A stretch of 64,000 bases of DNA, from positions 558,001-622,000 of the forward strand of contig BDSL01000014.1 in the NCBI GenBank assembly GCA_003116995.1. The letters are read 5' to 3'. Under the pieces are notes generated by a model, which was given only the letters and a program-made list of their open reading frames with translations, ran no database searches and was not told where the DNA came from. The number at the start of each line of letters is the position of its first letter. Position 1 is the first letter of the stretch. Shown piece by piece: positions 13,435-24,500 of the stretch. The stretch is from Yamagishiella unicocca. Its lineage: Eukaryota > Chlorophyta > Chlorophyceae > Chlamydomonadales > Volvocaceae. The position numbers were made by a program, and so were the translations under genes.

Positions 13435-13959
13435 TCGTCGGCACCGTCCCTTGTCCGGACCAGCTCATGTGTCCGCATGCCGTCGCAAGGGCGTCATGGC
13501 ATGCTCGGGTTGCCCCCAGCGGTCTGCGAAAGAGCACTCGGGTCGGGGTCCAGAGCCCGCCCCTACCCTACCCAACCAACCAACCACGCCCCCAGCGCTA
13601 TGGCCTCAACAACCTATTCCCATGCAACCCTCGTCTGAGACTCCGTGCTATTGCAATGCCTACGCGCAGTACCCGTCATGTCCCGGCTGCAGGAACCCAC
13701 GGCTCCCCTTCAGTGCAGAAAACAACGACGACCCAAGCGACACACCAGTCATGCGGTACCGGAGCCCCGGACTGGTTCGCCTCAAGACATCCGCCATCGT
13801 CGATCGCCGACAGGCAGCTGTAAAGAGCTACCTGCCAGACCACACACACCTGGCCGGACGTACCCAGCACGCGTCAAACCAGCTCCCAGCGGCATTCAAT
13901 ACCCTAACGATTGATACATTTCACGCAACCCAGTCGTTGAACAAAGTACCGCCCTACAA

Positions 13960-13964
13960 TTACA
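13960..13964 (-). terminator. Candidate TGTAA polyadenylation signal for the ABHD18-like gene
   Basis: TTACA on plus reads TGTAA on minus. It lies about 100 nt past the minus-strand stop codon at 14066, a typical distance. Confidence 0.55.
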
Positions 13965-14065
13965 CGCAACCCCAATGGCCAAATCGTCCCACGGGAAAAC
14001 CATCAGGAAGGAGCACATAAGGGTTGCCGTCAGGTCGTCCCCGATCGCGAAACCAGTGCCCGGCG

Positions 14066-17000
14066 CTACTGTCCGCGGGTCGTCCCGGGCGGCGGCCTCG
14101 CAACTCGCGCCAGTGAGTCCCGGATGGCCCCCCGGAATGCCTCCTGGTGCATGAGGAAGGCGCTGACATGGCCGCCCGACACCATCCTCAGCTCGCTTTC
14201 GGGCCAGTACCGGTGCAGCTGTTGCACGCTTTCAGTGCTCACGTACGCGTCGTCGCGGGCCGCCACGATCACGGCTGCGTCCGCGCGCCGAGGCCTACGG
14301 GGGTGGACCGCGGGGCAGGCAATACCGGTAAGTCGGCAATGGAGACCCATGTGTTGGCAGGGATGGGGTCGGGAATCAGGTGGTGGTGGTGACGGTATTT
14401 GATATCCACGAAGCAATGAGCGTAGGAGACGGACGGCGTGCTAGGGCGGACCAGCTACATAACGCCGGAGAGGGAATCATCACCTGGCGCAATGTCCGCA
14501 AACCCTCCCCTCTTTGGCGGCCTTGCCGTGCCCACCACGCTTACCTGGGGTAGCGGGTGATGTCCGTGTACGTCTCCAAAACCCTCTTCAGCCGCATGAC
14601 GGTGTCTGGGTTGTCCAGGCGCCGATCGTCCGCCCGCAGCTCCTTCACAGCGCGACCCAGCTCGCCCAGCAGCCGCCGCCCCATCACCGCCCCGCCACCG
14701 CCGCCACTGCCGCTTCCGTCCCCAGCGCTGCTGCCACCGGTCCTCGGCGCGGACCGCTGCGGCGGGATGGGCATGTCCGGCGAGTGGGGCGGCGGATGCG
14801 GCCGGGGGCCCTGCCCGTCGCCGTGCGGTGCTGCGCTATGCGGCCGCCAGGTTCGGTGCCGCTCCTGGTCATGCTGCGTGGTGCCACCTGGCTGCTGCTG
14901 CTGCTTGGCCGCCCCACCGATGATTCCCGAAAACGGACCAGCGTCTTCGTCGGCTGACCGCCGCGACAAGTCGGCTTTCGCGGTCGGTGCCTCCGCCGTC
15001 GGGGTTTGCAAGCTACTACCGTCTGGTGCAGCAGGGCGCTGCGGCGGACGCGCGACCCGCGGGTCGGTCGACCCGTCGTCGGCGCCTCCTGCCCGCAGCG
15101 CGGCGCCGGCAAGGCTGCCGTACAGATCCATTACGCTGATGAAGGGCAGCCCCCGCAGCACCGCGCCCACGCCTCCAATCCTGCTTCCGCTACCACTGCC
15201 AGCACCGCCAGCACCTGCGGCTGCCTCCGCCACCGCGCCTCCGCTCAGGCCAACCGCGGCACCATCGCCCCGGGCCTCGCCTCGCGCCTCCTTGGCGCCC
15301 TCGCCGTCAACCTCCGCGCCACCCGACGTCGAGCGCACCGGCAGCAGCCCTGCGCCCGTGGGCGGCGACCCCGCCGCCAGGTGGCGCTTCTCGCCCCTCG
15401 CCTCAAGGTCCGCCAGCGCGTACGTTGCCTCGCGCATGAGCGCCACCGACTGCACGGGCCCCGGCCCCGCTGCCACCGGGACTTGCACGGTCACCGCCCG
15501 CCCAGCAGCCATCACCACCTTCGCGGGACGGCGGCGGCGGCGACGCGCACGGGAGGAGGAGAGGAGGGAGTAAGGGGAGGAACGCAGCGCGTGTTCCCGG
15601 AAGGGGCGGTGATACGGGCGTCAGAACGGAAGGCGGCAAGGCAGACGGGAGGGTCGGCGTGCGGATCCGCGGCGGCAAGACGTGCGGTCAAGGCGCTAGA
15701 AGGAGTGGAGAGCCCGCCCGAGGGCCCCTGCGGCGGTGGCGAGCCGTATCGCCAACGGCTCCCCGTCCTACCCCTTCCTTGCCGCGCGCCCCAGTTCCCA
15801 CGCCCACCTGTGCGATGTGGTTGTTGTTTTCGTCCACCTCCTTCAGCAGCGGCTCCCAGGCCATGACTGCCTGCAGACAGGAGCAGCACGGCCGCGTGGC
15901 AGGGCGGTCCAGCGATCAGACCGGACAGGGTGACGCGTGGCAGGCCGGGATGACCGGACACGGCAGCCCACACGGCGCTCCTCTCTCCTACCTCTGCTTC
16001 ACGAGCGGTCCCTTCGCCCCCTCGCTTCAAAGCTCCCGCATACCACACGCTACCTTCCCTACCCACCCGCATCGCGCCGTCGCAGTAGGCCACTGCGGCG
16101 GAGCGGGGCGCCAGCAGCGGCGCCACCGCCACGTCGTCCGGGTACAGGCCCGCGGTCATGCAGGCGTGCACGCCGCCCATGGAGAACCCGCACATGCCTG
16201 ACGGAGGAGGGGGGAGCGTGCAGTCACAGGCCAGAGAGCGAGAGTCCACTGTAGCTGCGTATGTCCCTCGCCGACACGCGAGGGGAGGACGTGCACACTT
16301 GTGGGTAGATCGGTGCTGGCTCGCATCCAGGCTCCATCCAAAACCTCGCACCCATGGTGCGTCCGAACCCTGCTACCCGCTCTAACTTCCCTGCTCTTAC
16401 AACAAAGCACCAGCAAGAACAGCCCGCTCAAATTTACGCAAAGATGTATGTAGGCCACTCTGAAGGTCCCCACGTGAGCGGGCCTCTCAGCCGAGCCCTT
16501 AAGCATCACCCTGGGTCGTATCGTAACCGCCACCCGCCGGCCTTCCCCAGGCCTTCCCGCTCCGAAGCCGCCCACCCACCTAGCGCTCCGTACCCCTCCT
16601 CCCGCAGCCAGTGCAGCAGGTTGACGCTCTCTGCGATCGTGGCCCAGCCCAGCGTCAGCAGGTCCGACACGCGGAGCAGCTTGGAGCCGCGCTGCGCCGC
16701 CGGCCGGCGCGCGCCGTAAAAGGGGCTCTCCAGCACCATAGAACACACGTTCTGCGGCAGATGCGCGTGGCCACGCGGGGCGGGGCGCTGTGAGCTGAAC
16801 CCAGAGCCAGGGTCCCACCTAGGCCGACCAAGTTGCGCGAGTTCACCCTCCGGGCCTTGGTACCGGTATTCCGAAGAGGATCACTCACGTCTTTAAGGAG
16901 GGGGAACCCCAGCCGAAGCCGCCTCCCAAACGTCTGGTCACCCGTGGCAGCTAGGTGTACCACACATGCGGGGCTGTCCGCCGCGGCCGGGTGTTGGTGC

Positions 17001-17767
17001 CGGCGCCGCGCACTTTGCCCAGCGGTGAAGGATGGCTGGGTGGCGGCAGAAGCGGGAAGTTCGTAGCCCAGCAATCGCCCAGGCACCTGCTGCTGGGAGG
17101 ATGCCGTGTCGAGGTCAGGGCGGAAGGACTGCAGGTGGGCTGGCATGAGCAACTGGACGCGGCCGGTGCGACTCTCCGGGGGTAGAGCGTCGAACACCCG
17201 CTGCAGGCATGGCGTCCTATGTAACAGGAGGGGGGCGAGAGTGAATGCGCAGTGAGTGGAGTTGTCATTAGAAGACAGCGTACGGGTTGCGGTGGTGAGG
17301 GAGGCGACTGTGAGCAGCACACCAGAGGTTGGGTGACGAGATGCACACGCTGTGGGGTGCTGAGGACGGCACCCGGAAAAAGTGCTCACCTGAAGGTACC
17401 CTCGTACAGCAGGTAGTCAGTGCCATCCCGGCTGCCCCGCTCGATTAGCCTCCAGGCAAGCTGCAGGACATGAACGTTGGCCTAGGCGCCTTCAAGTTTG
17501 CTGCTGAGGCGGTGTGCGCACCTTAATACTGGAGGGTGGGCCCTGGATAAGATGTCGCAGGTCCTCTTCATAATTGACTACACTGAGATTGCCCCATCCA
17601 GCAGGAAAGAATGGTCCGTTGAGCGCACCAATGCGCGCATAAAAGTGATCGAGAGGTGCCGCTGACGCAGCAGCCGTGGCGGAGGTTAGGTTTGAAAGGA
17701 CGCCTTGCAAATCGAGCTTGTTGGAAGACACCGCACGTAAAAGGGTTTCAACGTAACGAGATGACAT
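14066..17767 (-). CDS. Alpha/beta hydrolase, ABHD18 (DUF2048) family
   Basis: Eight minus-strand exons: 17767-17522, 17460-17390, 17216-16889, 16787-16580, 16197-16067, 15870-15808, 15518-14545, 14294-14066. The sum is 2250 nt, or 749 residues. Family signatures run in order: GPFFPAGWG near the N-terminus, VHLAATGDQ with an RLRLGFPLLKD segment, SPFYGARRP, then LHWLREEGYG. The nucleophile elbow is GFSMGG with Ser290. The acid is in ARDDAY (Asp688/689) and the base is His716 in SGGHVSAF, so a Ser-Asp-His triad is intact. Exon 7 (residues 350-673) is mostly a Gly/Pro/Ala-rich disordered insert between the elbow and the acid. Animal ABHD18 also carries a variable insert there (family knowledge), but this one is long. 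The natural substrate cannot be read from sequence; a lipid or ester is likely. The exon 7 acceptor (AAG rather than CAG) is the weakest junction. The gene is convergent with the aminopeptidase and divergent from the golgin. Confidence 0.9.
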
Positions 17768-18590
17768 TCTTAGCGGAAGGTGTAATTTGTTGCAGCGACG
17801 CGTGAGTTACACTATCGTTGCGCCACTAATTGTAGGCGCATCCGCTACGCCTACACCACGCACAAATTATAGAGGGTATATCATTAATAATCAGCAACAA
17901 ATACCTTCCAAAAGCACCCTCCCCCCGTCGTACCTGCTGACTTTGGCAGCCCTTGCTATCGCCTTTCTGGCTCAACAGAAGCATGCGGTATACCGTTTCT
18001 AGCGCCTTATCTGTGGTGCAAGGCACATCGTTTGTGCGTGTGCATCCGCAAAGTGCTGACGCAGTGCTTGCTGAGGCATAGCACAGAGGGCCAAAAGTAG
18101 GCCTACGGGAGAGGTGGGGTGCGAAATCCCAAGGTGAAACCTAAGCAGGGAGCACTTGTGCAATTATAACCCATTGCTCAGGAAGGAGGCCCCCGGTAGG
18201 GTATGCTCGGGTGGGGACTGCGGCAGGGCGTGACAGGGTGTGACAGGGTGTGTTGAAATCATGCCCATTCCTCGTCAAGTGGTGACGAAATAGCTTTGCG
18301 AACTTAACAGCTCAGTTGGTCGGACAGACAGCTACATCTGCTCAGGTGATCCCAGTGATGCTGAGAATGCTGTGGGGACTAGGGCGTCGTACCACCAATC
18401 CAAAGCATATGCAAGCGCGTTATAATGACAAGGCTCGGAACAGTTGATGGATATGCACAACTTTAACCATGAAAGCCAAAAATGCATACTGATATTGTCT
18501 GAAGTTATGAATGCCTGTCCGATCATGTCTTGGCCTCAGTAGTTCCAACCCCCGAATTCCGCGCATGTTTCAATAGTTAGTGCAGCCATC
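17768..18590. other. Intergenic, divergent promoter region
   Basis: This is 823 bp between the ABHD18-like start (minus) and the golgin start (plus). It is AT-richer than the flanking exons. A short direct repeat of GTGACAGGGT lies at 18229-18250. No gene is seen. Confidence 0.5.
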
Positions 18591-21500
18591 ATGAAGGGAT
18601 TTATGTCCCAGCTTGCCAGTGGAGCGGTAGGCAAAAATTTACAGGAGGGCCTGGGCTCGCTTGCCAACAAGGCTCAAGGGCTGGCTCATGGGCTTGCGCA
18701 GGGCCTGCCCAAGACTGCTGGGACAGGTGAGATGTTTCCATATCTCGGCATGTCTGGCGGCCGATCGCAAGGCACCTGGACACGGTAGCCAACGATCGCG
18801 CCTAGCACTTTGCGCAACTGCCCCTTGCTTATGTTTTTCGTGTATTCGTCCTGAATATCATGTCATGTTATGTTGTAATCTTTCAAGCTCTGCGCTGCAA
18901 TCACCCTAAGCGGTTTGTGTTTTGATGGCACTGGCGCGCTGTCGCAGGCGGCCCTATCGCGACGACTGGTTCGCTGCGCAATTTGACAGGAAGCGAAGTT
19001 GCTATGTCGGAATCGCAGCTTCAGTTGCAGGTTCGACGGTCATCAGTTGGGACTTACCACGGGGGAGAAAGGGGGCCGGGGGGCTAGGTTGTCTGTTAGC
19101 AAGTTTGCACCGATTAATAACACCGGCTGCACCAAATGCACCGAATGCATCCATCGCACCGTGCATCGCCTCGCCTGCGCACCCTCAATACACGTCTGCG
19201 CTGCCCGCCATTGTCCCTCCCTTTGAGCCCTACCTGAAACTCCTGTCCCAATTCCTACGGGCTTGAGGAATGGTCTGCGACCCCCTTCGGTACTTCATGT
19301 TGCTTCTGGCAGCCACCCATTTGGCTTGCACGACTTCTGGAACCTCCCCTGCCGTAATTCCCCGCCGTCGCACCTTTGACTTGTCCCTTCAACTCTTTTA
19401 GGCACCGTACAGCGCGGATGAGGAGGGCGCGATCATGCGCCAACAGCTGGTGCAGCTGCAGGTGCGAAAGCATGGATCGTCAGGTCATAACCATAACCGC
19501 CTAGGGCGGCGGTTCTGCGCCCCCCTCGTCTACGCCGCTACCGATATCCATTAGCTGTCTCCGTACCGGCCTGTTTGGAGTTGCGCACCGTGCGCTCTAG
19601 CAGCAGGGAATCCGTGGACATACGAAGCGCCCTGGATGTCAGATGTTGTGTTGGTCATATCAGCCAGCGTATCGCCATGTCAAGCTGCACTCCTGTGGCC
19701 GCAGGTGAAGAATGGCATGCTGCAGTCGGAGCTGGAGGAGGCGCGGAGCTTTGCAGAGGAGGCTGCGCGGCTTCGAGGGCTCGTTAGCGACTTGGAGACG
19801 AAGCTGCTTTTCGCGCTCAAAGGCACGGCCGGCATGGAGCCGTTGTTGCCCAAGGTGGGTTGTCGAGTGTCGGCGTTTTGTGCTGGATTCAACCGCCCAA
19901 CACATCTTAGATAGTTCGTGCTGCCTAGCAAAGTTGCATTCAGGCATTGGCTCGTACGCACGCGTTCTGACGTGTGTGCCATGTGCCTGTTCGTTGAGTA
20001 GGTGATCCAGGAGCAGCAGCGGCGGATTGACGACCTGACTACGAACCTGGCAGAGCGGGACGGCCAGGCAGCAGGCCTGCGGTCTGATAACGCGCGCCTC
20101 AGGTGAATGCAGGGCGCGTGGGTTTGTGGGTGGCGTTATCCTTGGGCGGGAGGTGGGTTGCGCAGGAAAAAGGCTTGCACCACGTACTCGTCCGTCGTGG
20201 CCTGACGGGTCCCTTGCGGCATCACGTAACCCAGGCCAAGACCTAGCCAACCGCGCCCCGTTCCTCCCGCCACCATGTTCCGTCCACAGGTGTAAGGTCG
20301 AGGACCTGATGGCCAGCATGGCCGCCTCGGCGCGCCACGCAGAGGTAACCCACAACGAGCAGCTGCGTGAGATGCACGAACAGCTGGTGGCGGCGCAGGA
20401 GGAGCTGCGACGACAGCGTGCTGGCGACGTCGGCAGCGGCGGTGGCGGCAGCGACGGCGAGACAGCAGCTCTTCGCGAGCAGTTGCAGCACGCGCGAAAC
20501 GTGATCAAGGAACTTGAGGAGGAGGCGGAGGAGCTCCGGACGGCTGCGGATGAGGCGCGGGCTGCAGCGGCTGCAGCTGCAGGCGGCGGACGGGGTGCTG
20601 CGGGTGTCGCCAGCGCTGAGGCGCTGGAATGGCAGGTCGCCGAGCTTGAGGAGCAGCTTGAGGAGGCCAATGACAAGCTGAAGGCGGCAGAGAGCAAGAT
20701 CGGGTCTTCGCCTTCGCGCGCTGCGTCGTCCGCTACCGCTGCATTGGAGGCTCAGGTGGAGAAGCTGCGGTCAGAGCTGGAAAGCGAGCGGGGCAAGGTT
20801 GCGGACGTGGCGGCCGCCGCCGCGTCTGAGGCCGTGCGCGAGAGCGAGGCGGCGATGCGGGAGCTGCAGAAGCGCGTCGAGCTGCTGGGCAAGGAAGGCC
20901 GCACGCTGGCAGCTGCGCGCGACGCCGCGGAGAAGCGTGCTGCCGACATGCAGTCGCAGCTGGAGGCGCTGCAGGCGGAGCACCAAAAGGCGTCGGCACA
21001 CGCTGAGGCAGTGGCGGAGGTGGCTGTGACGACCACGCAATCGACGGAGGCTTCCATTGCAGACCTGCAGTCCAAGCTGGACGCCGCTTCTGCCCGTGCC
21101 GTTGGCCTGGAGCTTGAGCTCGCGGCGGCGGCGGAGCGCTGCGGCGAGCTACAGCAGCAACTGGCCGCAGCTACCGTCAAGGTGGCGGCCGTGGAGGACC
21201 TCGTGGAGGTGGAGCACTCCAAGGAGGCGGCAGCCAGGGCCGAGGTCGCGGAGTTGCGCGCGCGGGCTGAGTTGACAGCGACGCAGCTGGCGGAGGCCCA
21301 GCGGGCGGTGGCGGTGACGGAGCAGCGGGCGGGCGAGTTGGCCACGGACTTGGTTGTCACACAGCGGAAGCTGGAGACCGCCACGGAGCGCATCGTGCTA
21401 TACACAGGTAGGCGGTTGGCGCCCATCTGCAAGTGGCGACACGGTCGGTGGCGGAGTGTTGTGCAAAGCGGATGGACAAAGGCAAGGTTGAGGGCGGTGT

Positions 21501-24500
21501 CCTGCGCGGGAGGTAATGGAGACGTTTCATCAGTCCGCAACCATCACCACGCAAAGCCATTACGCGGTGGATAAGGATACTGCGGGTGTTGAAACTGGGT
21601 TGGTGAACGCCCTGTCTTTGCACATGGATGTTGCCATCCCATCCCACAGAACGGGAGCACGAGGCGGAGCAGATTGTAGCCAGCTACACTGCGGCTGAGG
21701 CGCGCTATACAGAGGCTCAGGAGCAGATCGAGCGGCTTAGTGAGGCGCTGGCACAGGCGCAGGCGGATGTGACTTCGGTCCGTGACGAGGCGGAACGCGG
21801 CCAGGAACAGGTAGGGGCTTGCGTCAGTGTGGGTGGGGGCCGACCTTTCCGGTCGCAGCGGCAGTCATGCTACAGGAACTCCGGGTTAGGCAGTTGGGGA
21901 TCATGGTGACGCGCGCTGCGGCGGACTGACAGGGCGGTGGCGGTCACGACGTACCGGGACGTTGCAGTCAGGGCTTTTAAGTAAGGGTGATGTCGACGTT
22001 TCCGACGAGCACGATGCCCCTTGGGCTTACTAGCAAATACCAATCTGTGTATATCAAACAGGCCCAGCTTGCGGGCGAGGCCATGGCGAAGCTCCGTGCG
22101 CGGCTGGATATGATGAACGAGCGGAAGGCTGTGCTGGAGGCGCAGGCGGAGGAGCTACAGGGCAAGGTATGGCTGGTGAAGGAGTTTCGTATCAACTTTA
22201 GGGATCCGGTAGGCGCAACGGTGTTTGGCGGCGATGCAGTATACTGCGTGTCTCACCAGGTTTCCTTCCGCAAAGCGTGGAATCACTATAGCCATGTGTT
22301 TCCCTTCTTTCATCTTCCGTACCGTTGGCTTGCAGCTTGCTGCAGCACAGGCGGAGCTTGCGGCTTTGAGGGGACAGGCGCCACTGGACGTTGGGCCACA
22401 GGGTGCGAAGGGCAACCTGACGGAAGGCCTTACCAAACGCACCATGGAGGCGGCGAGCGGACCTGAAGAGTTTTCCGTTGCACTCATGTCCTGCGCATCG
22501 ACTGATACGGTTGGTCTCCCCCGGCCTGATATGCCAGCAGCGTCTACTGACACGGATGGCCTGCCCCGGCCGGATATGCCAGCAGCGTCTACTGACACGG
22601 ATGGCCTGCCCCGGCCGGATATGCCAGCAGCGTCTACTGACACGGATGGCCTGCCCCGGCCGGATATGCCAGCAGCGTCTACTGACACGGATGGCCTGCC
22701 CCGGCCGGATATGCCGGCAGCCTCTACTGACACGGATGGCCTGCCCCGGCCGGATATGCCAGCAGTGTCTACTGACACGGATGGTCTAAAGTTGCAGCCC
22801 CAACAGTCCGACACGGCCACGGACACCGAAGGCTTAAAGAGCGCAGCTGGCCCCGCCTCTGCTGAGGCAGCGTCGGGCCTCGATATGAAGCAAGAGGAGG
22901 AGCGGCAACATCAGCTCGTTTCGGAGCTAATGGCGCAGCTTGCAGGTTTGCAGGCGTCCATGGAAACCATGGCGCAGCAGCTGCAGGCCAGCAAGGACGA
23001 GACAGAGCAGCTGCGGGCAGCAGCCAAGGCGTCGGCTGTGGGACCGGCCAATGCGCCTATAAATAGAGACAGCACACAAGCCGTGCACGCAGCGGCAGAG
23101 ACATTGGCAGCAGCTGCAGCGCCAGCTACAGCTGCGGGCAGTGCGGTGAGGGCAGCGCCAAAGGGTGACGGTTGGGATCAGGAAGATAACGAGTGGGACG
23201 CTTGGGACGGGGAGGAGCCGACCGCAGCGACGGCTGCGCCCGAGCTCACGGCTCTTGCTGAGGCAGTGGTGGCTGCTGAAGGTGCTCCATCCGCGTCATC
23301 GCCACTGAAGGAGGCGGAAGGTGGCGCGTCGCCAGTGGTTGAGGCAGCTGTCACTAGCGCGTTGCCGGCAGCTGAGGCGCGCCTGTCTGCCTACGCCTCG
23401 GAGTTGGCTCTCCTGCAGGACACCATCAAGCAACTGCTTGGCTGCTGGAGCGGCGCGGCCACGCCATCCGTTATGCGGTCGCCCATGGCGGGCGCTGGGT
23501 CGCACACGGCCAACGGTGATATGAATGGCAGCGGGGACAGCACCAGCAACGGCCTCGGGAACGACGGCCCTGGGCAAGAAGAGGCAGTACTGGGCGGCAC
23601 CGTGGTGGCGCTGCTGGGCCAGCTGCAGTCGCACTTCCAGGAAGCGGCCTCGATGCGGCTGCAGTTGGAGGAGGCCGAATCGCAGCTGCAGGGGCTGCGT
23701 GCGAATGGCATCGGCCTCGCACACGGCGTCTCGGCTGACGGTCTCGACCAGCAACAGCGAATGGCTGAGCTGGAGGACGAGATGACGCAAATGATGCAGG
23801 TGGGTTGGGTGGGCAGGTCACAGGGAGCCTGCTGTGGGCGTGCTGCGAGCCATTCGCGCGAGTGCATCATGGCGTAATTGTCGTAGCGCATTTCATCAGC
23901 GCGCGGGCGCTCAACGAGGGTGTAGTTCCTTGAGCGGCGGGTGGCGGTGTGCTCTTTTGGGTCGATAGTGTGATCATTTTGTTAGGAGGCGTCACTAGGC
24001 ATTACTACCTCGCTGGCCTGCATTTGAGTTTGCCATCCTGTTCGGATGTGGCAGGACATGGCCGCTGCGGAACAGCGCGCACAGGCCGCCGAGGCCGCAG
24101 CCACTGCTGCTGCGTCGTGGCGCCAGCAGCTCGAGGCGCAACTGCAGCGCTCGGACGAGGCCGCAGCAGCCGCAGAGGATGCCGTGCGACAGCGCGACAG
24201 CGAGCTCCAGGAGGCCTCAGAGAAAGCGATAGAGGCGGCGGAGCGCGCAGCGGAGGCGAGTCGCGAGCTGGATTGCTGCCGTGTACAGCTGGCGGAGGCA
24301 CGGGTTGCATTAACAGCTGCCTATGAATCCAGGGCAGAGGCGGAGGCGGCGGAACTAGCGGCGAGGGATGCGATTGCAGCGGCGGATGCGGAGGCCGCTG
24401 AGAAGCACCGCCAGGTGGTGGAGCGGGAACGCGATGCGGCAGCGGCGGCCGTGGTAGCGTTGGCGGCCGCAGAGGCGGGAGTGGTTGAGGCGAGGACCGC

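Larger units (their letters stand above)
12610..14065. other. Intergenic, convergent 3' regions
   Basis: This lies between the convergent stops of the aminopeptidase (12609) and the ABHD18-like hydrolase (14066). It should contain both 3' UTRs. TGTAA motifs occur at 13430-13434 on plus and at 13964-13960 on minus. No open frame here has codon bias like its neighbours. Confidence 0.5.

Noticed and set aside
13107..14020. Possible genes of 229-238 codons between the two convergent genes
   Set aside because: Codon use is random and rich in Cys, Pro, His and rare codons; there is no family resemblance. The region fits 3' UTRs.
14557..15866. Long plus-strand frames opposite the hydrolase exon 7
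   Set aside because: Products are Arg/Pro/Ser-rich with no start context or splice logic. The minus frame carries the triad-containing exons on both sides.
22155..22826. Minus-strand frame with repeated DAAGISGRGRPSVSV
   Set aside because: It is antisense to the in-frame golgin repeat; the plus frame continues into coiled coil on both sides.
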